Below are positions 35,072 to 43,926 of a stretch of DNA of 48,224 bases, one piece after another. A program made the translations under genes and the position numbers. The stretch's first letter is position 1. Each line of letters opens with the position of its first letter. Under the pieces are notes generated by a model. It worked only from the letters and a program-made list of their open reading frames with translations, ran no database searches and was not told the DNA's origin. This DNA comes from an uncultured Ectothiorhodospiraceae bacterium (GTDB lineage: Bacteria > Pseudomonadota > Gammaproteobacteria > S012-40), in assembly GCA_945787715.1 (NCBI GenBank), contig CALZJE010000030.1, positions 1-48,224 of the forward strand. Direction: 5' to 3'.

Positions 35072-35599
35072 CTAGCTGATAGGCTCGATCGCTGCATCTA
35101 GATTTAGCTCATCACAAAAGTTAAGGAACTCATTTTTAAAATTTGAAATATTTATATCTGTAGGTAAGCTCACATTTAAATCAAGTGCAAACATAACAGT
35201 CCCAGTATGTGCGGCTGGGTAGGTACTGGTACTTAACTCTTCTACATTCACTTTTTTCTCAAGTAAAAAATCTGTTACGTCATGAACAATGCCTGGATTA
35301 TCTAGTGCAACTACATTCAAATTGTAGGGCAATCGCTTGTCAGCAACGTTGCGCGTTGCTGTACGCTTACAGATAATGGTCAACCCCATTGACTCTTGAC
35401 ACTCGTTCAAAACATTTTCAATCTGGGTAATAACTTTATCTGATCCACTCACCATCGTTACAAGTGCAAATTCATCACCAAGTACTGACATACGGCTGTC
35501 GCAAATATTTCCATTATTATCCAAAATAGTTTTAGACAATGCTTTTACAATCCCAGGTTTATCTTGACCTAGCGCTGATATAACAAGATATTTATTCAT
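35072..35599 (-). CDS. gcvR: GcvR-like double ACT-domain regulator
   Basis: The 175-residue protein has two ACT domains. The first is near residues 5-75 (VISALGQDKPGIVKALSKTI, SRMSVLGDEFALVTMVSG) and the second near 93-170 (LNVVALDNPGIVHDVTDFL, VNVEELSTSTYPA). This is the layout of GcvR, the accessory repressor that binds GcvA of the glycine cleavage system. Glycine is the known ligand in E. coli. No gcv genes are in the window. Together with glyA this hints at glycine homeostasis, but the genes are 6 kb apart. Confidence 0.85.
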   Translation of the reverse strand: MNKYLVISALGQDKPGIVKALSKTILDNNGNICDSRMSVLGDEFALVTMVSGSDKVITQIENVLNECQESMGLTIICKRTATRNVADKRLPYNLNVVALDNPGIVHDVTDFLLEKKVNVEELSTSTYPAAHTGTVMFALDLNVSLPTDINISNFKNEFLNFCDELNLDAAIEPIS

Positions 35600-35606
35600 C
35601 TTAGCT

Positions 35607-35972
35607 CTACTTTTTCAGTGCCAGTATAAAGTCAACAATCTGCGCAATATGCGCGTGCGATACACGCTTCTCATGCGGTGGCATTTTTGCACCACCGGTA
35701 ATATCATTCCATGCACCATTGCCACCGAGTTTAACTTTTTCAATGAGATAAGCTCTGGCATCAGGTGAATCTTTATATCGCTCGGAAACAAGCGACCACG
35801 CCGGGCCAATAATTGAGTTATTTACGTTATGACAATTCATACAACCATTAGCGCGAGCAATAGAAAGTGCCGAGGCTGCATTTTTATCCCCCGCTATTTT
35901 CATTGTTGTATCGTCGACACCACATGCGATTAGTCCGCATATAGCAAAAATGATGAAAAAAACACGTACCAT
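35607..35972 (-). CDS. Small c-type cytochrome lipoprotein (c551/c552-like)
   Basis: The 121-residue protein has a signal peptide with the lipobox-like GLIAC (C17), then one class I cytochrome c domain. Haem is attached at C44 and C47 with H48 (CMNCH), and the axial Met is M97 in GAKMPPH. The sequence IIGPAWSLVSERY after the haem and the final VDFILALK helix match cytochrome c551. It is expected to be a membrane-anchored periplasmic electron carrier. It starts 18 bases after the amidotransferase gene and precedes the gcvR-like gene by 7 bases. Confidence 0.92.
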   Translation of the reverse strand: MVRVFFIIFAICGLIACGVDDTTMKIAGDKNAASALSIARANGCMNCHNVNNSIIGPAWSLVSERYKDSPDARAYLIEKVKLGGNGAWNDITGGAKMPPHEKRVSHAHIAQIVDFILALKK

Positions 35973-35990
35973 TAAATTTCTCTTTCTTTG

Positions 35991-36719
35991 TTAATTCGAC
36001 GTTTTCGTCGATTTATCTGAATAGAATGTTGATATCCATCGCTCATAGATTGTATCAGCGGCCTTATTTAATGCAGTAATACGCGAGTCTAATTCCCTAA
36101 CAAGTTCATCACTGGATTGTTCAGTCGTTCTACTTGAGTCAATTTCATGTTTAAAACGTTGCGCCCACTCCATAACCAGCGCTTCCGTCATTTCAATATG
36201 ACATTGAAACCCCAACATGTCACCTAGAACAAAGCATTGATTTTCACAATACTCACTACTCAGTAAATTTTTCGCGTTGGGTGGTGTTGAAAAGGTTTCC
36301 CCGTGCCAATGAAAAACTTCAAAGCGATCCGGCAAACCATTAAACCAGAGTTCTGCTCCTCTGTTTTTTACTGGCGAAACATCAAACCAACCAATTTCTC
36401 TAACTGGGTTTGCTGTAATCTCTCCGCCTAGGGCTTTGGCTAAAAGCTGAGCACCAAGGCAATGGCCTAATATGGGTAAACCTTTATCCGCTGCGGAACG
36501 TAGCAACGACAACTCAGATGATATCCACGACAAATCATCGTTTACACTCATGCTACCACCCATCGAAACCAACGCTAACATATGATCAGTGGACGTAGGA
36601 ACTATATCACCTTCATCGATTTTCACTATCTCATAAGGAATTCCTTTGCGCTGAAAAACATCGAGAAGATACCCTGGGCCTTCACAATCTACATGACGCA
36701 AAATAACAACTTTTTTCAT
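35991..36719 (-). CDS. Class I glutamine amidotransferase-like protein
   Basis: The 242-residue protein has the GATase1 fold with an intact triad: C87 in GHCLGAQLLA, H174 and E176 in FQCHIEMTEA. It is a stand-alone glutaminase domain of the GuaA/YfeJ-like kind, with an extra C-terminal helix of about 50 residues. No synthase partner is encoded beside it, so the ammonia acceptor is unknown; some relatives are gamma-glutamyl hydrolases. The ATG overlaps the stop of the DUF924 gene by one base (TAATG). Confidence 0.88.
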   Translation of the reverse strand: MKKVVILRHVDCEGPGYLLDVFQRKGIPYEIVKIDEGDIVPTSTDHMLALVSMGGSMSVNDDLSWISSELSLLRSAADKGLPILGHCLGAQLLAKALGGEITANPVREIGWFDVSPVKNRGAELWFNGLPDRFEVFHWHGETFSTPPNAKNLLSSEYCENQCFVLGDMLGFQCHIEMTEALVMEWAQRFKHEIDSSRTTEQSSDELVRELDSRITALNKAADTIYERWISTFYSDKSTKTSN

Positions 36720-37270
36720 TAACCTAAAAATGCCTGGTCTGAATTTAAATATGCGTCTTCAGCTTCAGTATTTTCACGGCACAATATTTTATTGCGATGC
36801 GGAAAGCGGCCGAAGCGAGAGATAATTGAACGATGATGATGTGCAAATTTTGCGTTTTCTTCAAGTCCAGAGGCTTCAAAAAGAGCAATACCCTTATCCT
36901 GATCAAGCAGATTTTCACTATGCATAAACGGCATATAGAGAAAAGCCTTTTGCTCCCCTGTTAGCTCTTCATTCCAGCCATTGTTAATGGCAATATTTAC
37001 CATCTCACGTGAAAGCGCTTCAGTTTTAAAACTGCGAGGTGTCCCACGATAAATATTTAAAGGAATTTGATCCAGTAAAATAACCAATGCAAGTATTCCC
37101 AAACCATTATTTTTCCACTGATCTAATTCACCATTTATTGCCGCTAAATATGTCGTTTCAAATTTTCTTTTTAGTTCGTCATCAAACTCAGCTGTAGAAT
37201 TAAACCAGAGCGCTTTAACAGAATCACTATACCAATAATCGATAATTTCTTGATAATTCTTTATGCTCAT
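36719..37270 (-). CDS. DUF924 family protein
   Basis: The 183-residue all-helical, TPR-like protein shows the DUF924 landmarks: IIDYWYSDSVKALWFNST, LGILALVILLDQIPLNIYRGTPRSF, KAFLYMPFMHSE and ISRFGRFPHRNKIL. Function is not established for the family. It is translationally coupled to the amidotransferase by a one-base overlap and begins 45 bases after msrA. Confidence 0.93.
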   Translation of the reverse strand: MSIKNYQEIIDYWYSDSVKALWFNSTAEFDDELKRKFETTYLAAINGELDQWKNNGLGILALVILLDQIPLNIYRGTPRSFKTEALSREMVNIAINNGWNEELTGEQKAFLYMPFMHSENLLDQDKGIALFEASGLEENAKFAHHHRSIISRFGRFPHRNKILCRENTEAEDAYLNSDQAFLG

Positions 37271-37315
37271 TACTTCATCCTAAAATTGGAAATTCGCATT
37301 CTACCGTATTCTTAC

Positions 37316-37933
37316 TTAGGGCTTAGGAGTACATGAAATACCAAGCCCACCCAAGCCACAATATCCATCAGGATTTTTCGCTAAATATTGCTGGTGGTAA
37401 TCCTCAGCAAAATAGAACTTGGGTGCTGGTAAAATTTCTGTTGTTATATCAGCATGCCCCGCAGCATCTCGAATCAATTTTTGGTAATTTTCTTTGGCGT
37501 GTTTTGCCGCGTCATATTGATCTCTCGTAAAATAGTAAATTCCAGAACGATATTGTGTGCCGACATCATTTCCCTGCCGCATACCTTGCGTGGGATCGTG
37601 TGATTCCCAGAATGTATTTATGAGTGTTGAATAAGGGATGATTTCTGAATTAAAGACCACCAGAACAACTTCATTATGTCCTGTTTTTCCATTACAAACT
37701 TCATTATATGTTGGATTTTCAGTGTGACAAGCAGCATAACCGACTGAGGTTACATACACTCCATTCAGTTGCCAAAACACTTTCTCTGCCCCCCAAAAAC
37801 AACCCAGCCCAAACATCGCTGTGCTTAAGTGATCCGGATATGGCGGAAGACAACTATTCCCATTAACAAAATGTGTCTTTGAGAGTGCAACTTTGTCTTG
37901 CGCTTGGCGTAAATTTTGTTTTGAACTAGTCAT
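37316..37933 (-). CDS. msrA: MsrA, peptide methionine-S-sulfoxide reductase
   Basis: The 205-residue enzyme repairs oxidised methionine. The nucleophile is C45 in [37 protein letters not shown] and [10 protein letters not shown] are intact. A C-terminal [12 protein letters not shown] supplies the recycling cysteines. The usual YAGG after the first strand reads YAACH. It heads the msrA-DUF924-amidotransferase-cytochrome-gcvR-like run on the minus strand. Confidence 0.95.
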   Translation of the reverse strand: MTSSKQNLRQAQDKVALSKTHFVNGNSCLPPYPDHLSTAMFGLGCFWGAEKVFWQLNGVYVTSVGYAACHTENPTYNEVCNGKTGHNEVVLVVFNSEIIPYSTLINTFWESHDPTQGMRQGNDVGTQYRSGIYYFTRDQYDAAKHAKENYQKLIRDAAGHADITTEILPAPKFYFAEDYHQQYLAKNPDGYCGLGGLGISCTPKP

Positions 37934-37976
37934 GTTTGATGAAAAATTACCCGCTTTTCTTCGAGTTTATGGTCAA

Positions 37977-39145
37977 TTATACATACTCAAACCGCTGTGT
38001 AACACTATCTATGAGATCAACATATTTCTCTTTTAATACTCCCCATGAAAGATGTGATAAATCAGGCGCATTTGGCAATGTATTAGAATTAAATTGGTTA
38101 TACAACATGATTAACTGTTCAGTCAAAATGATCGATTGCATATCCAAATCTTCGGGATACGAGGAATAACGAAACGTCTTATCAAAAAGCTCAATATAAG
38201 CTAAGCGGTCTGGCACAACTGGCACAGCGCCATTCGCCACCGCCTCCAATATTGATAAACCCTGAAAGTCATGTAACGCGGTTGAGACTACGACATGAGA
38301 TGCTCTCAATATTTGTCGATATTGATTAACATCAACAATCATCCCCCATGAGATAACCTGCTCTGCAAATTCTTGTTTCGCCCTTTCAAAAATTTGAGGA
38401 TTATTTTTAAACTGCTGGCCTAACACATGAATCTGAAAAGGAAGCTTGCGCTTTTTTAATTCCCTAAGCGCGGCAAAAAAACTCTCTGGCCACTTATCAT
38501 GTTCCCATCGATGATTCCAGACAATCGTAAACTTATCCCGTTTTGTTTTATTCTTAACAAATTGACTCTGCTCCAGAGGCACAGGTACAACCACAGATTT
38601 CGATTTAAGACTCTGAGATATATTACCAGGCACGCCATCAGGAAGTCTTTGCAACAATTGCTCAGTGCCAAGATAAAGGGTTTAGTTACTAACGAGTTGG
38701 AAATAAAGGATACCTGCTGAACTATACTGTTGGCAGCATGGATGCTGCCGTCAAGCTTATAAGGACATATTTACAGCGTGTATAAAGCCGCATAAATAGG
38801 AACCAACTTGGGTTCAACATTATCTCTCGTCATCTCTGTTATCGGGTAGGCAAATTGATTTTCGTGAAAATAGAGGATAGTAGGTATCTGTTACAGCCTA
38901 GGCACGAAACCACGCAAGCCATTCAAATCAGTTATGGAAGTCGCAATAAGACGATCATAATCCTCTTCCAGGATCTCTTTCTGTAAAAACGCCCAACTGA
39001 GGCTGTTACTTCGTATTCGCCAATTGAAGAAACGAGGCGATAGCGTCAACACCTTCCAATCATGTTCGGGAAAATGCGTAATCAATCCGTCACACCATTG
39101 TTTGTGGCTGTGTGCATGATATGGAGATAACAGTAAAATTCTCAC
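37977..39145 (-). pseudogene. Decayed tRNA-queuosine alpha-mannosyltransferase (QTMAN-like, DUF3524) gene
   Basis: The reading frame starts at 39145 with MRILLLSPYHAHSHKQW and FPEHDWKVLTL, typical of the DUF3524 glycosyltransferase now linked to queuosine mannosylation. It is broken by a TAA at 38891-38893, yet the same frame continues with LYFHENQFAYP, the family hallmark. A second TAA lies at 38771-38773. A frameshift follows before QLLQRLPDGVPG, after which the glycosyltransferase GT-B C-terminal half is open to 37977 (IVWNHRWEHDKWPE, SILEAVANGAVPVVP). Extra sequence with an 8-bp-arm hairpin around 38731-38748 sits near the second lesion. Two stops and a shift argue for decay rather than a single read error. 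Total span suits a full-length gene. Confidence 0.88.
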
Positions 39146-39286
39146 GTAGCAGGTACGACTCCATTATTTAGGTGGTTTTTGACACAATTGAGCTTAATTA
39201 ATGTAATATGCGGTCGTTTTAATATTAAGTCAGCACAGTTTTTGCAGATTTATTACTTTCTAACAATTTAACTATACGGTTAACGG

Positions 39287-40234
39287 ATGCCCAAACTTAC
39301 TTTGCGTTACTTATCTACTATGCGTTACTTACCATTGCTCTTTTTGCTTACTACTCTACCGGCTCAGGCAGGTAACGAAAAGAGTGATGATATTGTCGCC
39401 GCAGGACAACAGTCCACGCATAAACAGACACTTGTAGCAGCAGAAACTCTAAAAAATCATCTTAATCCACGCAAGCTATTTCTTCATTCAAGTACTGCAT
39501 TAGTTTATGACATTTCTGATGATTTGACGCTTTATGGTAAAGAAGCAGATAAAGAGATGCCCATTGCATCCTTAACTAAAATCATGACAGCGATGGTTAT
39601 TATCGACAAGAAACTGGACTTCAAAGAGAGAATAAGAATTAAACGCAAAGATCGTGATCGCTTACGTGGCTCCAAATCTCGACTAAGCTATGGCACCATT
39701 CTCACCCGCGCTGATATGTTGAAAATCGCCTTAGCCGCTTCAGAAAATCGCGCAGCTAAAGCGCTAGCCCGCACTTACCCCGGTGGCCACAAAGCGTTTA
39801 TCGGTGCAATGAATAACAAAGCAAAATCATTAGGGATGCTAAATACCACATTTAAAGATTCAACGGGACTCCATAGTGGCAATGTTTCCACCGCAAAAGA
39901 TCTTGTTAAACTCGTTGCGGCAGCAACCAAATACCCATTGATTCAAGAGTTAACCACACTTGGCAAGAGCTACGTTACCGACCTTCGTGCAGGCTGGAAA
40001 GTAGAATTTTTTAATACCAATAGACTCGTACGTCGAAAAAACTGGGATATTAACCTAAGTAAAACGGGATATATTGCTGACGCAGGTCACTGCCTAATAA
40101 TGGATACGACTATTGCAAACCGTCCTGTGATTATTGTATTACTTAACTCATGGGGGAAACTGAGTAAATTTGGTGATTCAAACCGGATTAAACGATGGTT
40201 ACAAAATGCAGAAACTCGCATAGCTTCTATATAA
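39287..40234 (+). CDS. pbpG: PBP7-type D-alanyl-D-alanine endopeptidase
   Basis: The 315-residue periplasmic serine peptidase of the S11 family has a signal peptide (cleavage about AQA, residue 28). All three active-site motifs are present: S95-L-T-K98, S152-E-N154 and K259-T-G261. The close spacing, the lack of the C-terminal PBP5 domain and the GSKSRLSYGTILTR segment point to PBP7 (cross-link endopeptidase). A second ATG at residue 12 could be the real start, because it would give a shorter, more typical signal peptide. It stands alone. Confidence 0.9.
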   Translation: MPKLTLRYLSTMRYLPLLFLLTTLPAQAGNEKSDDIVAAGQQSTHKQTLVAAETLKNHLNPRKLFLHSSTALVYDISDDLTLYGKEADKEMPIASLTKIMTAMVIIDKKLDFKERIRIKRKDRDRLRGSKSRLSYGTILTRADMLKIALAASENRAAKALARTYPGGHKAFIGAMNNKAKSLGMLNTTFKDSTGLHSGNVSTAKDLVKLVAAATKYPLIQELTTLGKSYVTDLRAGWKVEFFNTNRLVRRKNWDINLSKTGYIADAGHCLIMDTTIANRPVIIVLLNSWGKLSKFGDSNRIKRWLQNAETRIASI

Positions 40235-40394
40235 ATGAAAAGGTTTAGTAGGCTGTAAGAATGCTATCACGACAAGGTTCAACATTGCTCCGCATTGCAA
40301 ATATTCAATCTCAAATTCGAATATTTTAATGCCATCACCATCAATTTCTATTATCCTAAATTAATCAGATAATTTCCCTTCAGACTGATCTACA

Positions 40395-40420
40395 CCCGGA
40401 TATGTCATCAATTATCCGGG
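40395..40420 (-). terminator. Hairpin directly after nikO
   Basis: Perfect 8-base arms CCCGGATA and TATCCGGG with a 10-base loop begin immediately after the nikO stop codon on the minus strand. There is no T-run, so this is a stabilising hairpin or weak terminator at the end of the nickel operon. Confidence 0.5.
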
Positions 40421-41494
40421 TTAACTTTCTTTCTTAGCGCCAGAGCCGTGGTGATGTGAATGCCCATGTTCATCATCTGAGTGGTCGTGGGTGTGCTCAT
40501 CTCCGTGAGAATGTGAACCATGAGAATGTGGCACACCATCCCCATGATGGTGATGACCATCTGCATGATCTAAATGATGCGTATGTCCCTCACCTACCGC
40601 CTCATGAAGATGCTCTTCTTCATGTTCATGAGCATGTAGGTGAAAGTGAACATGGCCGTCAGGACCATGTGCATGCCGATGCGCATGAAGGAACTCACCA
40701 ATAATAAACCGGTGATCTTCATCCATATCTTTTTCGTGCAAGATATCGTGTAATAATTCGTGAGTCATCAATGCGAGAGGCAACTCCAAATTATTATTTT
40801 CAAGCAATTTCCGATCATATAGCACTTTAGATGCGTCATCATTTGCAACAATTTCACCATCCGCAAGTAGCAGACAGCGATCACACACTTCAAGAGCAAT
40901 ATCCAAATCATGAGTGCACAATAAAATGGTCTTGTCAGAAGATTTCAACCAGTTAATTAACTTGCGACGATTAAGTGGATCCATATTTGTTGATGGCTCG
41001 TCAAATACCAGGATTTCTGGCTGGTAAGACAATACCGTCGCTAAAGCCAAACGCTTTCGCTCCCCAAATGAGAGATGATAAGACGAGCGTTCATCAAATC
41101 CTTCCAAACCTACGAGAGAAAGAGACTCTTTTACTCGAGAATCAACTTCGTCATGCGACAAACCCAAGTTTAACGGTCCAAATGCTACGTCATCATACAC
41201 CGTTGGGCAGAATAATTGGTCATCAGGATCCTGGAATACAATTCCAACTTGGCGACGAATAGATATCAGATTTTCTTTGCTAACTTCAGCGTCATTGATT
41301 TCGACTTTTCCGCTGGATGCGAGAGATACACCATTGAGCAGGCTCATAAAAGTAGACTTGCCTGCTCCGTTAGGACCAATAAGCGCAACTTTTTCACCAG
41401 CCTTGATTTCGCATGATAATCCTTTGAGAACCGCATGCCCATCTGGATAAGTAAAAAACACGTTGTCCGCTTTTATTGCTATTTTATCAGTCAC
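40421..41494 (-). CDS. nikO: NikO/CbiO ATPase of an ECF nickel transporter, with a histidine-rich tail
   Basis: The 357-residue ABC ATPase has Walker A GPNGAGKST, Q-loop FQDPDDQ, signature LSFGERKRLA, Walker B ILVFDEP and a His switch (CTHD). From about residue 261 it has a tail of roughly 97 residues that contains 33 histidines by my count, in His-Xaa and HHHH runs. Normal CbiO/NikO ATPases end before this tail. It would store or buffer Ni(II) in the cytoplasm. The GTG at 41494 is chosen because AAGGGGG lies 5-6 bases upstream; an earlier in-frame GTG lacks this. It is the last gene of nikL-M-Q-O. Confidence 0.93.
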   Translation of the reverse strand: MTDKIAIKADNVFFTYPDGHAVLKGLSCEIKAGEKVALIGPNGAGKSTFMSLLNGVSLASSGKVEINDAEVSKENLISIRRQVGIVFQDPDDQLFCPTVYDDVAFGPLNLGLSHDEVDSRVKESLSLVGLEGFDERSSYHLSFGERKRLALATVLSYQPEILVFDEPSTNMDPLNRRKLINWLKSSDKTILLCTHDLDIALEVCDRCLLLADGEIVANDDASKVLYDRKLLENNNLELPLALMTHELLHDILHEKDMDEDHRFIIGEFLHAHRHAHGPDGHVHFHLHAHEHEEEHLHEAVGEGHTHHLDHADGHHHHGDGVPHSHGSHSHGDEHTHDHSDDEHGHSHHHGSGAKKES

Positions 41495-41526
41495 AATGCC
41501 CCCTTCAGGCTGCACTCAAGTTAACT

Positions 41527-41548
41527 CGGATAATTTATAAATTATCCG
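41527..41548 (-). repeat. Perfect 22-bp palindrome between nikQ and nikO
   Basis: The sequence from 41527 to 41548 is its own reverse complement (CGGATAATTTA arms). It lies 2 bases after the nikQ stop and 32 bases before the nikO GTG. The CGGATAAT core is shared with the hairpin after nikO, so both may tune stability of the operon message. Confidence 0.6.
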
Positions 41549-41550
41549 GA

Positions 41551-42339
41551 TTAATACCAACCTTTAACAGCTGGTGTAAATGTTCCAGAAAAATCAAGTG
41601 TGAGCAAACAAACACCTGCTAGCAAGACGCATCCACACTTCACATAATCACTTGTATCCGCATTAAATCGCACCATACTGTGCAATTCGCCTTGATATCC
41701 TTTGGATAGCATCGCTTTATAGACTCGCTCTGACCTCTCAAAACTTCGGACCAATAAAGTACCCACAAAGTTACCCATAACTTTTAGCGTTTTGAGATCT
41801 GACTTCATAACAAAGCCACGAACTTTCATTGCAACTTGCATACGGCGCATCTCTTCAATAAACACAAAGGTGTATCGATAAGTAAACAACAGCATTTGAA
41901 CAAGTAATTTAGGTACTTTTAAATATTGCAGCGCAATCATAGAGACATCAAATCGTGCTGAACCAAATATTGCAAATGTGGTAAGCACGATTGAAATAGC
42001 TTTAATAAATATCAGTGTTGCAAGTCGAAATCCATCCAATACAAAAGGGATGCCGATAATATGGAATGCTGCTTCACCCGGATAACTTAATGGTAAAATA
42101 ATAAAGAACGGGAGCAGGAAAAACACAATCCACTTCATTCCATTGTAAAGAAAATCGAATGGCAAACTACTAAGTCGAATAAAATAAACAGCAATAAAAA
42201 ATGCGACTAAAGCCGCAGGTAATGTCTTAAGCAGCGCTACGCCAAAAACAAATAAGCCAAGGGAAAATATTTTCAGACGAGGATCCCAACGCTGAAATGG
42301 TGATTCCACATGGGAAAAACGATCAATATCTAGTGGCAT
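41551..42339 (-). CDS. nikQ: NikQ/CbiQ transmembrane T component
   Basis: The 262-residue membrane protein couples the substrate component to the ATPase. It has 5-6 hydrophobic segments and the start HVESPFQRWDPRLKIFSLG with the conserved DPR. The cytoplasmic coupling motifs are EEMRRMQVAMKVRGF and SFERSERVYKAMLSKGYQGE (Ala-Arg-Gly-like motifs of EcfT/CbiQ). It lies 38 bases after nikM. Confidence 0.94.
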   Translation of the reverse strand: MPLDIDRFSHVESPFQRWDPRLKIFSLGLFVFGVALLKTLPAALVAFFIAVYFIRLSSLPFDFLYNGMKWIVFFLLPFFIILPLSYPGEAAFHIIGIPFVLDGFRLATLIFIKAISIVLTTFAIFGSARFDVSMIALQYLKVPKLLVQMLLFTYRYTFVFIEEMRRMQVAMKVRGFVMKSDLKTLKVMGNFVGTLLVRSFERSERVYKAMLSKGYQGELHSMVRFNADTSDYVKCGCVLLAGVCLLTLDFSGTFTPAVKGWY

Positions 42340-42377
42340 ATTTACTCCGTTAAGCTGCTACAGGGCTTGATTTTTTA

Positions 42378-43028
42378 CTAGGTTTTCTCTTTTTCAGCTT
42401 CGCTCACTGGTGGAACGAACACTTGTACTTGCCCAGCTAAAATATCAGGTTTTACTTTTAACAAGAACCCGGCACATGCTCCTACCACAACGGCTTCAAC
42501 AATGGCTATTGGAAAATGCGCAGCTAATACAAAACCAGCCGAAGCCATAAATTCTTCACCGGTAGTCACCAGAGCCACCGCGAGCACAACACCCGATGCA
42601 ACTATACCTGTCCCACCGGCAAGCGCGCCAAAAACTACCTCTTTCTTTTCAATATTAAAGCGATGCCTAAGCTGCCAAACAAAATAGGCCATAAGCCCCC
42701 CGCCGCCAAGCATGACACTATTAACACCTATAACGGTGACTCCGCCATGACCAAATAATATGGTTTGCAGTATTACTCCCAGCATAATGGCTGGGAATGC
42801 CCTCATCCCCAGCACCACTCCAACAAGCCCATTGAGTATAAGATGCGCACTACTCGGCCCGACCGGGACATGAATTAACGAGGCAACAAAAAACACCGAT
42901 GTGATTACTGATATTTTAGGAATATCATCCATATCCATTTTGCGCATTGTATAAGCAGCCATTGCCAAAGTACCCGCAAAACCAGTCACTAATACTGGTG
43001 CGGATAAAATACCATCGGATATATGCAT
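42378..43028 (-). CDS. nikM: NikM/CbiM substrate-capture component
   Basis: The 216-residue membrane protein begins MHISDGIL. In NikM and CbiM the N-terminal Met-His amine, backbone and side chain bind the metal, and that MHISDG start is intact. SLIHVPVGPSSAHLILNG supplies further metal-site histidines, and HGGVTVIGVNSVMLGGG is conserved. Five to seven hydrophobic helices are visible. Nickel rather than cobalt is inferred from linkage to nikR. Confidence 0.94.
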   Translation of the reverse strand: MHISDGILSAPVLVTGFAGTLAMAAYTMRKMDMDDIPKISVITSVFFVASLIHVPVGPSSAHLILNGLVGVVLGMRAFPAIMLGVILQTILFGHGGVTVIGVNSVMLGGGGLMAYFVWQLRHRFNIEKKEVVFGALAGGTGIVASGVVLAVALVTTGEEFMASAGFVLAAHFPIAIVEAVVVGACAGFLLKVKPDILAGQVQVFVPPVSEAEKEKT

Positions 43029-43111
43029 ATAGATGAACTCCAGGATGAGTAATTCGTGATTTTTTTCTATGTTGTTATTTTATCGACACCAGAATTTGAA
43101 TCTGTATATCG

Positions 43112-43744
43112 TTATTTCTGTTCCATTTTGCGTGCTTTATAGTACATAAATGCACCAAGAGCGCCGAAAATAAAGCCAATTCCCCCAATAATCTCAGCAA
43201 GCGATTTTTCCTCTCTCATTTCAGAAACTTCCCTCATTAAAGGTTTTATTGCTTTTCCTACTGCACGCTCAACTTCCGCTCGTATTCGATTTTCATTGAT
43301 AGCAAAACTCGATTTATCCGTTGGGCTATTTTCAACCGTTAAAACTATGTCGTCATTGGAAGACGCTTCCTCATCTTCTTCATCATTCAATTCGGATTCA
43401 GTTATTCTATATTCAGTTTTGTGCCCCATTCCTGCATCAAGTGTAATTAGGAGATCTGTACCTTTTGGATATTGAAAAGAATATTGACCTTCGCTGTTAG
43501 TAACACCCTGCGCGACTTCCTTACCCTCGCCATCCACTACAACAACTGCGCTATTTTGTGCTTTTTTACCATCAGCAAAATAACCCTCAAGGAATACCTG
43601 ATCACCTTCGCCATAAGCAAACATATTTACCTTATGGGCATAGCAATTTAATGAAAAGAATAAGAAAAATATCAGACTAATTGAAGAACTCATCAATTTT
43701 ATTTTATTTTGTTTACGCTTGTTAACATCGCAAATAAGTTTCAT
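43112..43744 (-). CDS. nikL: NikL-type accessory subunit of the nickel transporter
   Basis: The 210-residue protein has a signal peptide ending NCYA and a mature N-terminus of HKVNMFAYGEGD. An Ig-like carboxypeptidase-regulatory-type domain (GYFADGKKAQNSAVVVVDGEGKE, TNSEGQYSF) follows, then an acidic stretch, a helical region and a C-terminal membrane helix (about 183-202) with a basic end. This is the layout of NikL in NikKMLQO systems. A start at the internal ATG (43693) would give a shorter leader; neither has a strong ribosome binding site. It heads the operon and is divergent from nikR. Confidence 0.82.
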   Translation of the reverse strand: MKLICDVNKRKQNKIKLMSSSISLIFFLFFSLNCYAHKVNMFAYGEGDQVFLEGYFADGKKAQNSAVVVVDGEGKEVAQGVTNSEGQYSFQYPKGTDLLITLDAGMGHKTEYRITESELNDEEDEEASSNDDIVLTVENSPTDKSSFAINENRIRAEVERAVGKAIKPLMREVSEMREEKSLAEIIGGIGFIFGALGAFMYYKARKMEQK

Positions 43745-43780
43745 GGCTGCACCGTCTGAGTATTACGAATTTAAGTTTTG

Positions 43781-43828
43781 TATGATGGATCATAAATGCG
43801 TAACACCGGCAAGTCAAATAGTGTTACG
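43781..43828. promoter_or_regulatory. Candidate NikR operator region
   Basis: Between nikL and nikR are two inverted repeats. One is TATGA-TGGA-TCATA (43781-43794). The other is a perfect 8-base-arm repeat CGTAACAC-N14-GTGTTACG (43799-43828). The second has the widely spaced two-arm form that NikR tetramers use, though the arm sequence differs from the E. coli GTATGA site. It is positioned to control both nikL-M-Q-O and nikR. Confidence 0.6.
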
Positions 43829-43926
43829 ATTAATTTATAGATATCGTCGTTTTGTCGACAAATTTAAATAATTTTGGACTGAAAAAAGCGTGTCCCAACG
43901 CATTTTTAGTGGAGGTAAAGCCGTAT

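Noticed and set aside
40456-40704. Plus-strand frame rich in His opposite nikO
   Set aside because: The His codons are a by-product of the alternating CAT/CAC pattern of the nikO tail read on the other strand.
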